This document shows, piece by piece, positions 1 to 6,092 of a stretch of 7,613 nt of DNA. The translations under genes were made by a program, and so were the position numbers. How positions within the stretch are numbered: the first letter of the stretch is position 1; every line of letters starts with the position of its first letter. Source of the stretch: Candidatus Geoarchaeota archaeon (lineage in GTDB: Archaea; Thermoproteota; Thermoprotei; Gearchaeales; WAQG01). The notes under the pieces are model-generated. The model made no database searches. It saw nothing but the letters and a program-made list of their open reading frames with translations, and was not told the origin of the DNA. Location of the stretch: assembly GCA_015520395.1 (NCBI GenBank), contig WAQG01000174.1, positions 1 through 7,613 on the forward strand, given 5' to 3'.

Positions 1-4
1 AGTA

Positions 5-1498
5 ATGACCACAGTGGAAAAGTTTGTTGTTGAGGGTTTTAGGGCCATCTCAAATAGGGTGGCTATAGAGCCGAGGAGGATAAACATTATTGTGGGCAGA
101 AACAATGTTGGCAAGTCATCCCTAATTGAGGGGCTGGCGCTGCTTTTAGCGGCTGGAAATGGCTACAGGGATGTTTTGGGCAGGGATGTGCTGGCGGAAC
201 TGCTCATCTCGGAGAAGGGTTACAGTGATCTTAGATACCTTATAAACCAGCCCGAAAAGAACAGAAGGGCAGTGCTCGAATGCCTGGTCGGGGACAGAAG
301 GCTTAGGCTGGAGATGTATCTCGACAGGGATGGGACAACGCTTCCAAGCGAAGTCTCCTCGGAGCTTCAAAAGTACATCTATGGGAAGATATCCGAGAGG
401 CTCAGGGATCTCGGCATGTCCATTGAGAACTCCCTTAAGAGGATGGGGGAGCTTGCCCTCCACTATGGGAAGGAGGTCGAGGGGATCGCTCTTCTTTTAA
501 GACATATGGAGGGGCTGGTCAAGTTCCTCCTCAGCAAGCCCGCAACCCTCGATGAGCTGAGCGGGCTCGTTGAGAGTTTTGAGCAGGACATACTTGGCAG
601 GCCCTATGGCTTCGCCCTCTCCGAACTCTTCAAAACATACTCCAGGGTCCTCCTCAAGCTTGTGTTCGAGCTTCCGGAGATGTGGCTGAGGAGGGAGAAG
701 ATAGTTCTCGCCTTCTACGATGGAGGTGGGATATCCGACTTAAAGGTGGTCTTTGGGGAGGGGCTAAGAATAGAGCCTGAGTTTGGAGCCCTGAAGAGGG
801 GGCTGGACTTCGAGCAGATAGTTGCAAGAATGCCTATAAGGCTCCTAATAGACGAGATCGGCTCAAAGCTGTCCTACATGGAGAGGCCTGGAAGGCTCAT
901 CACGGTTAAAAGGGGCAGGGAAGTCCCGGAAATACCTCTGATCTATCTTAGCCATAGGGGTATGTGGCGGCCTGAGGGGTTGAGGGCCCTCATCTCCGAG
1001 GCGTTTAGGCGCAAGAAGGACAGTATAGTTGATGCGCTTGCCAGGGATCTCGGCATAGACAGGATAGCTGTCATGGAGGCTGGCGAGGAGGAGAGGGTTG
1101 ACATATGGGTGAGGTTCAGGGACTTCAAAGAGCCACTGCCCCTCTACACCCTTGGCGACGGCATGGTCTCCCTTCTCAAAATAATCCACGCGCTCGCCAT
1201 CGCCGAGGGCGGCGTTGTGATGATAGAGGAGCCTGAAACCTCACTCCATCCCGGCTACATGAGGTGGTGCTCATCCCTGATAGTAAACGCGGCAACTAAG
1301 GTACAGGTTTTCCTGACAACCCACAGCCTTGAGATCATAGAGTACATACTCGGGAGGGCTGAAGAGAGCGGGGTTCTAGACTCGGTGAGGTTGGTAAGGA
1401 TGAGCCGTGTTGGAGGCATACTGGATATAGTTGAGCTTGATGGAAGGGAGGCTTTGGCGAGACTGAAGGCTGTTGAACAGGATCTCCGCGGGGTCTAG
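5..1498 (+). CDS. OLD/ABC-like AAA family ATPase (AAA_15/AAA_21 type)
   Basis: Predicted cytosolic ATPase of the SMC/ABC-related OLD-like group, 497 residues. Seen directly: a Walker A P-loop GRNNVGKSS at residues 31-39, following an N-terminal strand that matches the usual 'l.i.nFr.i.' start of the group. A long, mostly helical insert spans about residues 60-290. An LGDGM segment at 383-387 sits where the ABC signature is expected. Walker B is VVMIEEPE at 404-411, with a D-loop-like SLHP after it. The switch histidine is H440 in TTHS. No TOPRIM nuclease domain follows, so this is not a full OLD nuclease. No nuclease or TOPRIM partner gene lies downstream; anything upstream is outside the window. 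The ATG at 5 gives a complete N-terminal strand, but only four bases precede it, so the start and its signals cannot be checked. Function beyond ATP hydrolysis is unknown; roles in defence or DNA repair are known for relatives and are only an inference here. Confidence 0.9.
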   Translation: MTTVEKFVVEGFRAISNRVAIEPRRINIIVGRNNVGKSSLIEGLALLLAAGNGYRDVLGRDVLAELLISEKGYSDLRYLINQPEKNRRAVLECLVGDRRLRLEMYLDRDGTTLPSEVSSELQKYIYGKISERLRDLGMSIENSLKRMGELALHYGKEVEGIALLLRHMEGLVKFLLSKPATLDELSGLVESFEQDILGRPYGFALSELFKTYSRVLLKLVFELPEMWLRREKIVLAFYDGGGISDLKVVFGEGLRIEPEFGALKRGLDFEQIVARMPIRLLIDEIGSKLSYMERPGRLITVKRGREVPEIPLIYLSHRGMWRPEGLRALISEAFRRKKDSIVDALARDLGIDRIAVMEAGEEERVDIWVRFRDFKEPLPLYTLGDGMVSLLKIIHALAIAEGGVVMIEEPETSLHPGYMRWCSSLIVNAATKVQVFLTTHSLEIIEYILGRAEESGVLDSVRLVRMSRVGGILDIVELDGREALARLKAVEQDLRGV

Positions 1499-1521
1499 GC
1501 AAGCCGCAGAATGATAGGTAG

Positions 1522-1530
1522 TATTTATAT
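1522..1530 (+). promoter_or_regulatory. Candidate TATA box for the 68-residue gene
   Basis: An AT-only stretch reading TATTTATAT lies about 65 bases before the ATG at 1593. A second AT-rich block (1555-1571, with two T-runs) is closer, 22-38 bases before the ATG, and would suit a leaderless transcript. The same T-rich block could also terminate the ATPase transcript. Sequence resemblance only. Confidence 0.35.
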
Positions 1531-1592
1531 GTATGCTTTATTCACACCTGTTCAAATTTTTAGAGTTTTTACCCCGCTGGCCCAATTAGACC

Positions 1593-1799
1593 ATGATGGG
1601 TGCCGTGAAGATATATGTGTTTAAGCATGGGTATAGAAGTGGCAATATAGATCTTGTGGTAAGGGAGGCAGGGAAGGGCAGTGTTCTAATTTTAAGAATC
1701 CAGGAGCTAGGTATAGATATAGAGTTCAGCCCTAAGGAAGCGGAGGACTTCCTAGTCTCATTAAACGAGATAATCCGTGTTCTCGATAGTAACGTTTAA
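1593..1799 (+). CDS. Small orphan protein, paralogue A (68 aa)
   Basis: Not recognised as a named family. The protein reads as strand (NIDLVVRE, about residues 18-25), glycine turn, strand pair (VLILRIQELGIDIEF, about 31-45), then a helix starting SPKEAEDF. The layout resembles small beta-beta-alpha proteins in which the helix opens with an S-P-x-E-A motif. It aligns without difficulty to the protein at 1986-2243: the NI[DE] strand, VRE, then L[IV]LR..ELGID[IL]E, then an acidic amphipathic helix. The duplicate and the shared pattern argue that this is a real gene. ATG at 1593 and ATG at 1596 are both possible starts; no Shine-Dalgarno is seen, which fits a leaderless transcript. No signal peptide or membrane segment. 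Confidence 0.75.
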   Translation: MMGAVKIYVFKHGYRSGNIDLVVREAGKGSVLILRIQELGIDIEFSPKEAEDFLVSLNEIIRVLDSNV

Positions 1800-1833
1800 T
1801 AAACGCTTAAACTATAGATTTAATTTTTATTTT
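1794..1833 (+). terminator. Candidate terminator after the 68-residue gene
   Basis: The stop codon lies inside an inverted repeat, GTTTAA (1794-1799) and TTAAAC (1807-1812) with a 7-base spacer, followed by a T-rich run at 1819-1833. Archaeal termination relies mainly on T-runs, so the T-rich part is the stronger evidence. Confidence 0.4.
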
Positions 1834-1985
1834 AAAAATAATCTAAAATAATTTAAGAAATAACCATTGAAAATACTATAAATGTATATTTCCTTGTTAA
1901 AAGAAACACCATGAACAACAAATCCCTATAATCGGTTAGAAAAATTAACTTTATAGGAGACCACCCCCATAAGTTACGTTGGATT
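1800..1985 (+). other. AT-rich intergenic spacer between the two paralogues
   Basis: This 186-base gap is strikingly AT-rich in its first half compared with the coding DNA around it. It contains a 7-bp perfect inverted repeat with a one-base centre (TTATTTT / AAAATAA, 1827-1841), a TATA-like CTATAAAT (1875-1882), and a second TATA-like ACTTTATA (1948-1955) that lies 31-38 bases before the ATG of the downstream paralogue and is the better promoter candidate for it. The only ORF after the first TATA-like box is ATG at 1911 with six codons. No longer gene is seen on either strand. Confidence 0.5.
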
Positions 1986-2243
1986 ATGTTTAAGGGCAGG
2001 TACCATAAGATAGAGAGGCGTTGGGGGAAGTGCAACATAGAGGTTTTAGTTAGGGAGGAGAGGGGAGGGAAACGTATGGTCGTGCTTCGGCTTCTAGAGC
2101 TGGGGATAGACTTGGAGCTTGAAGATAAGCAGGCGCGAAGGCTCGCCAAGGCTATCCTGGAGGAGTCCCGCCGGTACCTTATAAGGGGGAGAGCCTGCAG
2201 GAGGGTGAAAGAAGCCCCGCCTCACAAGGCCATAGTCGTCTGA
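1986..2243 (+). CDS. Small orphan protein, paralogue B (85 aa)
   Basis: A second, more basic copy of the small protein at 1593-1799. Shared core: NIEVLVRE, then a glycine/lysine turn, then VVLRLLELGIDLELED, then a helix (KQARRLAKAILEESRRYL). Paralogue A has matching NIDLVVRE, LILRIQELGIDIEF and a helix of the same length. This copy has a longer, Arg-rich C-terminal tail (about residues 65-85, RGRACRRVKEAPPHK) that A lacks, and two cysteines (one in the N-terminal strand, one in the tail). No named family is recognised. The start is the first ATG after a TATA-like ACTTTATA at 1948-1955 and has no Shine-Dalgarno. The basic tail might bind nucleic acid; that is inference only. Confidence 0.75.
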   Translation: MFKGRYHKIERRWGKCNIEVLVREERGGKRMVVLRLLELGIDLELEDKQARRLAKAILEESRRYLIRGRACRRVKEAPPHKAIVV

Positions 2244-2308
2244 GATGAAACGTTCCGGGCTTGGGGCTAGGCAAATAACTCCGTAGATAACTCGGCTGAG
2301 GCGAAATG

Positions 2309-2317
2309 AATATTTAT
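2309..2317 (+). promoter_or_regulatory. Candidate TATA box for the CxxC protein gene
   Basis: AATATTTAT lies 33-41 bases before the TTG at 2350, in a spacer otherwise richer in G and C. Position and composition match an archaeal TATA box. Confidence 0.45.
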
Positions 2318-2349
2318 GAGCGTGTCTCCTCTGCGGATGGTGGTGAGGC

Positions 2350-2643
2350 TTGTCTAGGGATGAGTGGGTCAGGGAGACGACAATAAGGGCTATAGAGAGG
2401 TATAACAGGTATAGGGCTCCAGAGGCGGTTGCGGAGCTTCTTGAGGTTAGTGGGACTGAGGTTAGGATCCTGTTTAGGGGTACCTTCTGCAAAACATGCG
2501 GGATAAACGATTGGGTTGAGGATTTCAAGTATGAGCTTGAGGATCTAGGCGTCGAAGCCGAACTCGTAGACATACTTGAGCCAGTCAACCCGGAGGAAGA
2601 GTTCAGGATAGGTGTATTTAGGGTTAACCGCCGCTTCCTCTGA
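2350..2643 (+). CDS. Small CxxC protein, possible thioredoxin-like fold (97 aa)
   Basis: Conserved-looking cytosolic protein of unknown function. Residues 8-33 form a helix (AIERYNRYRAPEAVAEL). Then comes a strand (EVRILFRG, 37-44), a FCKTC motif with C47 and C50, a helix (NDWVEDFKYELEDLG), and another strand (VEAELVDILEP). Strand-CxxC-helix-strand is the arrangement of thioredoxin/glutaredoxin-like redox or metal-binding proteins, but a cis-proline is not obvious and the family is not identified. The start must be TTG 2350 or internal: the in-frame triplet at 2344 is a stop. ATG 2338 is in another frame and runs into a stop after six codons. GGTGAGG at 2342-2348 touches the TTG too closely for a normal Shine-Dalgarno. 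A TATA-like box at 2309-2317 suggests its own promoter. Confidence 0.8.
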   Translation: MSRDEWVRETTIRAIERYNRYRAPEAVAELLEVSGTEVRILFRGTFCKTCGINDWVEDFKYELEDLGVEAELVDILEPVNPEEEFRIGVFRVNRRFL

Positions 2644-2654
2644 CTGTATCACTC

Positions 2655-2670
2655 TGTTTCTTTTTTGTTT
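2655..2670 (+). terminator. T-rich terminator after the CxxC protein gene
   Basis: A run of 13 T in 16 bases begins 12 bases after the stop codon. T-rich tracts of this kind are the usual archaeal transcription termination signal. Confidence 0.55.
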
Positions 2671-2708
2671 CATCGTGATACGGTCTTCATTGGTTCCCTC
2701 CTCGCCCT

Positions 2709-2848
2709 CAGCCCCGGGGGGCTGCGGGGTCATGGGGGGTGGTTGAGGCCAGCGGCACGGGCCTTACATTTAGGCCACAGCCCACGAGGAGGGTTCACCC
2801 CCTCTAACTTCTAGAAGCTGGGGTATGTTAACTTGACAGCACCGCTGG
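2709..2848. other. GC-rich, hairpin-rich convergent intergenic region
   Basis: The gap 2671-2868 between convergent genes has no credible ORF but many inverted repeats. CAGCCC / GGGCTG with a CGGG loop lies at 2709-2724. GGCCT / AGGCC with a 7-base loop lies at 2760-2776. A GAGG-bulge-GGG / CCC-CCTC hairpin with a TTCA loop lies at 2786-2804. A 7-bp long-range match, CCAGCGG (2749-2755) with CCGCTGG (2842-2848), would enclose the last two, though it competes with a local CAGC / GCTG hairpin at 2837-2847. It could be a structured RNA or simply the paired 3' ends of two transcripts. It does not fit a tRNA: there is no D arm, no U33 in the 7-base loop and no proper T arm. Strand is undetermined. 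Confidence 0.3.
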
Positions 2849-2868
2849 AAGGGGTCTTAGGCTTCCTT

Positions 2869-3249
2869 CTAGGATGGCCACCTCAGCGACTTTGCCTCAC
2901 TTCGGATAAATTCGTAGTGGTCGTCTGAGAAGAGCATCATTGAAGAGGCTGATATGTTGACGCTCTCAACGTCCACGACGGGTATGTGGACTACGTGGGG
3001 CTGGGTTTCCGAGATGCTTTCCACCCAGCTCCACTCTCCCGTCCTAACATTATACCTGATGTACTCCCCCTTCTTCTCGGCCTTGAGATAGTATATCACT
3101 ACGTGGCCGCCCCCCAGGCCTCCAAGGATGAAGAGCCTCCCATCGTAGTAATCTATGCTTGCCTTACCCTCTATGGCGTATCTAAGTAGAACCTTCACGA
3201 GATCTGGGATCGATTTAACCTTAAGCCAAAGCATCATCATGCCGTTCAT
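2869..3249 (-). CDS. Hypothetical protein (126 aa)
   Basis: Not recognised. After a short Met-rich start (three consecutive ATG codons at residues 4-6) there is a helix (SIPDLVKVLLRYAIEG), then a beta-rich middle containing YYDGRLFILGGLGGGH, an IYYLKAEKKGEYIRYN stretch and a TGEWSWVESI stretch. The C-terminal half is more polar. There is no signal peptide, long membrane segment or cysteine motif, so it is probably a soluble protein. It lies 40 bases downstream of the CitG-like gene on the same strand, but a TATA-like box in that gap (3277-3284) lies about 28-35 bases before ATG 3249, so it may be transcribed separately and without a leader. Later in-frame ATGs (3240, 3237, 3234) are alternative starts. 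Coding use matches its neighbours. Confidence 0.7.
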   Translation of the reverse strand: MNGMMMLWLKVKSIPDLVKVLLRYAIEGKASIDYYDGRLFILGGLGGGHVVIYYLKAEKKGEYIRYNVRTGEWSWVESISETQPHVVHIPVVDVESVNISASSMMLFSDDHYEFIRSEAKSLRWPS

Positions 3250-3276
3250 ACCGTTTAACTTGGTGTTAGAGAGAGC

Positions 3277-3284
3277 TAATAAAC
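3277..3284 (-). promoter_or_regulatory. Candidate TATA box for the 126-residue gene
   Basis: Read on the minus strand this is GTTTATTA, 28-35 bases before ATG 3249 in an otherwise mixed spacer, with no Shine-Dalgarno before the ATG. This suggests a leaderless or short-leader transcript. Confidence 0.4.
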
Positions 3285-3289
3285 CTATG

Positions 3290-4213
3290 TTAAAATGTTA
3301 GATACTTCTCCACGTGGAAGAACGCTATCGTCGCTGCGACTAGATCGGCGGTCGCCCCCGGATTCCACCCCATCGAGGCAAAGTACCTGTCAATCCTCTT
3401 AACATACCTTCTTCCCCGATCACTCCTCAGGCCGCCCATCTCAAGGGCCTTTCTAGCCATCTTAGATGCCTTGGACGCGGCCTTCGGGCCATGTTTCCTT
3501 GCTATGAGGGAGTCGGGGTTTCTCGAGAGTATCCATAGGTGGGTTTCGACGACGGCGTCGTTCCAGTCGAGCGTGTTGACCGCCTCGTTGAGGTATCTGA
3601 GGGCGGCCCTCGACTCGGGATAGCCGTTGACAGCCTCCCGGGAGACGAGATCCCATTCTGCTGAGAGCCAGAGGACGTGCCATAGCCTCACCTTTCTCGA
3701 TATGAGTTTCTCCACGTAGGAGTCGTCCCAGATGTCGGGGAGAACGCCCTCCTCCCTGAGCCTGCCTAGGTAGGAGGGGGCCGCCATCCTGACGGCCTGG
3801 TAAAACATTATTGCATCCTTCACGTCCGTCATTGTGAGGGCTTCCTTGGCGTAGAGCGCAAGTGTCTCCGAGTTAAGTGAGACGTTTGAGGCCAGGGCCC
3901 TTCCGGCCGCGTAGGATATCGGTGTGAGGAGGGTTGATGTCCCGAGCGACGGGTTCCCCGGGGAGTAGAGCTTGGAGAGCCTTACGGACTCGTAGATGGC
4001 GTAGCCTATCATAGGCTCGTCCCCAAAGTACCCCCTCACCGCCAGGTCTAGGAGGACGGGCTGCATGAGGTGGGCTGAGACGATGAAGTCTTCAAATCTG
4101 GTGTCGTGAAAGTCCCTAAACCTATGCACATTACCGACCTTAGGTGTCGCCGACACCTCGAGGCTGGCTGCCGCTGCTATGAATGCCGCCACTATGTGGA
4201 GGGCCTGGCTCAT
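3290..4213 (-). CDS. CitG-family triphosphoribosyl-dephospho-CoA synthase-like protein
   Basis: About 307 residues, all-helical, matching the CitG/MdcB family (PF01874) through its conserved landmarks. Numbering from TTG 4219: LEVSATPKVGNVHR near 20-33 (family: E...TPKPGLV.R), FEDFIVSA at 43-49, SPGNPSLGTSTLLTP at 86-100 (family: G.NT.LG...LL.PL), TDVKDA at 131-136, NPDSLIARKHG at 234-244, and NPGATADLVAAT at 286-297. In bacteria the family makes the triphosphoribosyl-dephospho-CoA precursor of the citrate or malonate lyase/decarboxylase prosthetic group. No lyase or acyl-carrier subunit is present here, so the substrate in this organism is unknown. TTG 4219, GTG 4216 and ATG 4213 are consecutive in-frame codons; ATG is chosen as the strongest. 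It follows the glycosyltransferase gene by 26 bases and probably shares its transcript. Confidence 0.85.
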   Translation of the reverse strand: MSQALHIVAAFIAAAASLEVSATPKVGNVHRFRDFHDTRFEDFIVSAHLMQPVLLDLAVRGYFGDEPMIGYAIYESVRLSKLYSPGNPSLGTSTLLTPISYAAGRALASNVSLNSETLALYAKEALTMTDVKDAIMFYQAVRMAAPSYLGRLREEGVLPDIWDDSYVEKLISRKVRLWHVLWLSAEWDLVSREAVNGYPESRAALRYLNEAVNTLDWNDAVVETHLWILSRNPDSLIARKHGPKAASKASKMARKALEMGGLRSDRGRRYVKRIDRYFASMGWNPGATADLVAATIAFFHVEKYLTF

Positions 4214-4239
4214 CACCAATCATACTGGCTGGCTGGAAT

Positions 4240-5610
4240 TTATCGTTTCCTCAGCCTACCCGAAAGCCTTCCCCACAGCCTCTTCACAAGGGTTACTGTG
4301 GGCCGCCACGTTGAGGCGATTATGAGTAGGTACTGCTGGATGGTCAGCATTAGGGAGTAGCCAACGTAAAACTCCTCATCGAAGATCATCAGGGTCAGGC
4401 TGTCTATAAGCCGGATCATGTCCCAGTTGGGCTTCTCTATATGGACATGGAACCACCAACTGGTTGGGAAGGCGACAACCCAGAAGCCGATGAAGACGGT
4501 TATGATGAATGCCAGCAGCCTGGAGGCGAAGCCCTCCTTACCGAGGAATATTAGGAGGACGAGGAGGCCCACCAGGGGAACCAGGTACTGGTGGTTCACC
4601 CTCCAGTAGGCCGCCGTGAAGACGGTGTAGGCTAGCGCCGCCCCCTCAAAAACCCTCCTGGACACGTAGATGTGGGCCAGGACGGGCAGGGCGAGCAGGG
4701 TGGCGGGCAAAAGCCAGTTTCTGAGAATCCAGAGATAGTCGCCGCCCGAGACCTCATGTAGGTAGGAGGCCAGGCTGGAGAGTCCGTTAAAGCTATAGCA
4801 TATTGGAAGCGTGTAGGACGGCTCCATAGTACTCATCATGCTCCCATACACGCTGGGCAGCGAGGAGGGGCAGGCAGCCACTATTGGGAGGAAGGGAAGG
4901 AGGATCCCCAGGGCCAGCCCGGCTGCAAGCCTCACGTCAAACTTCCTGGAGACGATGGAGTATATTATTACCCCGGCAACCGGGAGGAGTAGCGTGTGCT
5001 TGGTTATCAGCGCCGTCCCCACCAGGAAGCCGGAGACCAGGCGATTCCACTCAAGGGAGGCAAGGCCCCCGAGGAGGAAGAGGAGGGCTAGCTGGTCAAA
5101 CATCCCGAATATCGAGGAGATATAGATGGTCATCGGGTTAAGGTAGTAGAGGGCTGCAGCGCCGACACCCATCCAACCTCCAACCCTCCTCGCAACGATG
5201 AGGTAGATGAGCAGGGCATCTAGGGTGTCCACAGCTATAAGGACGGCCTTAACTGCCACAACCCAGTCCAAGGGCACATAAACCTTAAGGGTCTCATCAT
5301 GCACGACCTTCACAGGGCTCCTCACATAACTCCTCAGGATGCCCAGGATGTAGAGCCAGACCGGCCCATATGGAAACGCCCAGTTATAGGGCCAGCCCTC
5401 CTCCCTCCACCTCGAGGCATTAGCATACTCGTAAAAACAGAGGCCATGCCTAAGGAAGCTATCCCCAAACCCGGCAAACTGGGCAATATCGCTCCCCGAT
5501 GAGAACGGCGCCACCCAAACCCTAACAAGAAGGCCAATAACAATGACCAGGAGGAGGACAAGCCTCGCCACATAGGCACTACGAGCCACCGAAAGCCTCA
5601 AAACCCCCAT
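4240..5610 (-). CDS. GT-C-type membrane glycosyltransferase (polyprenyl-phosphate-sugar dependent)
   Basis: Integral membrane protein of 456 residues with about ten hydrophobic segments. From ATG 5610: the first membrane helix is at 14-35, followed at once by an extracytoplasmic acidic loop with SGSD (D41), as in GT-C enzymes. A loop NWAFPYGPVWLY (about 76-87) matches the 'YPPg.y..l' segment of mannosyltransferase/GT87-like proteins. FGMFDQ (168-173) matches the family 'WGq.D' motif, ITKH is at 202-205, and NHQYLVP is at 339-345. The C-terminus is a basic tail, inferred cytoplasmic. The likely job is transfer of a sugar from a dolichyl-phosphate donor to a glycan, lipid or S-layer protein at the outer membrane face; the exact acceptor is not predictable. 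The frame extends to TTG 5625, but ATG 5610 is preferred because the TATA-like box at 5634-5646 lies 24-36 bases upstream of it. A CitG-like gene follows. Confidence 0.85.
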   Translation of the reverse strand: MGVLRLSVARSAYVARLVLLLVIVIGLLVRVWVAPFSSGSDIAQFAGFGDSFLRHGLCFYEYANASRWREEGWPYNWAFPYGPVWLYILGILRSYVRSPVKVVHDETLKVYVPLDWVVAVKAVLIAVDTLDALLIYLIVARRVGGWMGVGAAALYYLNPMTIYISSIFGMFDQLALLFLLGGLASLEWNRLVSGFLVGTALITKHTLLLPVAGVIIYSIVSRKFDVRLAAGLALGILLPFLPIVAACPSSLPSVYGSMMSTMEPSYTLPICYSFNGLSSLASYLHEVSGGDYLWILRNWLLPATLLALPVLAHIYVSRRVFEGAALAYTVFTAAYWRVNHQYLVPLVGLLVLLIFLGKEGFASRLLAFIITVFIGFWVVAFPTSWWFHVHIEKPNWDMIRLIDSLTLMIFDEEFYVGYSLMLTIQQYLLIIASTWRPTVTLVKRLWGRLSGRLRKR

Positions 5611-5633
5611 CACAAAACACCACAAAGCAACAC

Positions 5634-5646
5634 CTAAAATCTTTTT
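5634..5646 (-). promoter_or_regulatory. Candidate TATA box for the glycosyltransferase gene
   Basis: On the minus strand the segment reads AAAAAGATTTTAG, 24-36 bases before ATG 5610. It faces the divergent promoter of the HEPN gene within a 95-base intergenic region. Confidence 0.4.
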
Positions 5647-5666
5647 CAGGCCGCCTCTCAGCCCTC

Positions 5667-5675
5667 ATATTTTTA
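5667..5675 (+). promoter_or_regulatory. Candidate TATA box for the HEPN/nucleotidyltransferase pair
   Basis: CATATTTTTA-like segment about 31-39 bases before ATG 5706. The HEPN gene has no Shine-Dalgarno, which fits a short-leader or leaderless transcript from this box. Confidence 0.45.
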
Positions 5676-5705
5676 CCCTGCCAACCGTGTCTATCTTTAG
5701 ACGGG

Positions 5706-6092
5706 ATGTCCTTTGAGGAGGCCGAGCTTCTGAGAAGGAGGGCCAGGGCGTTCCTCAGAAATGCCAAGAGGCTTATGGAGGAGGGTGAGTGGGATCTAGC
5801 GGTCTTCTCAATCGAGCAGTACTGCCAGCTCATCCTGAAGTACAGGCTCCTCCTCGAAACTGGAGGATATCCAAGGACAAACTCCCTCAGACGGCTTATA
5901 AGGAGGCTGGGCGAGGGTCGTCCAGAGATCCTGAAACTCGTCGAAGAGGTGGACAACCTTCACTACATTGCAAGGATAGAGGAGGCATACATAACGGCCA
6001 GGTACCTCCCATACAGCTATGAGGGGGACGAGGTTAAGGATCTATATAGATTCGTCCTGGAGGTGTTCAGGCCCCTTGTCGAGGGTGCTTGA
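5706..6092 (+). CDS. HEPN domain protein, partner of a minimal nucleotidyltransferase
   Basis: 128-residue all-helical HEPN protein (PF05168 type). The opening helix (RRRARAFLRNAKRLMEEGEWD, about 10-30) leads into LAVFSIEQYCQLILKYRLL (31-49), the equivalent of the family's 'A.f...QaaEk.lKall'. The C-terminal part has YITARYLP (95-102), equivalent to the family's 'Y.ptRYp'. In HepT-type toxins an R-x4-6-H motif forms the RNase site. Here the only histidine is H86 and no arginine lies 5-7 residues before it, so that motif is absent. The gene overlaps the nucleotidyltransferase gene by 8 bases (GTGCTTGA), so the two products are almost certainly co-translated. It may be a toxin-like or a purely structural subunit; known HEPN/MNT pairs include toxin-antitoxin modules in which the MNT protein modifies the HEPN protein. 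Confidence 0.88.
   Translation: MSFEEAELLRRRARAFLRNAKRLMEEGEWDLAVFSIEQYCQLILKYRLLLETGGYPRTNSLRRLIRRLGEGRPEILKLVEEVDNLHYIARIEEAYITARYLPYSYEGDEVKDLYRFVLEVFRPLVEGA

Noticed and set aside
2242..2299. C/D-box-like RNA: GAGATGA (2242-2248) followed by CTGA (2296-2299) at a typical distance
   Set aside because: The C box has A in place of the second-position U, no clear internal D'/C' boxes are seen, and it overlaps the stop codon of the gene before it.
2749..2848. Cloverleaf-like fold with a 7-bp closing stem and a 5-bp stem with 7-base loop, resembling a tRNA
   Set aside because: There is no D arm, the 7-base loop lacks the invariant U33, the GGTTCA hairpin is not a 5-bp stem with 7-base loop, and no CCA-type end follows.
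3462..3683. Other-frame minus-strand ORF inside the CitG-like gene
   Set aside because: A shadow frame with Arg/Pro-rich composition inside a well-supported gene.
6019..6084. Longer nucleotidyltransferase start at ATG 6019
   Set aside because: The added residues overlap the HEPN coding region, read as a shadow of it and have no family match; GTG 6085 gives a normal coupled overlap.
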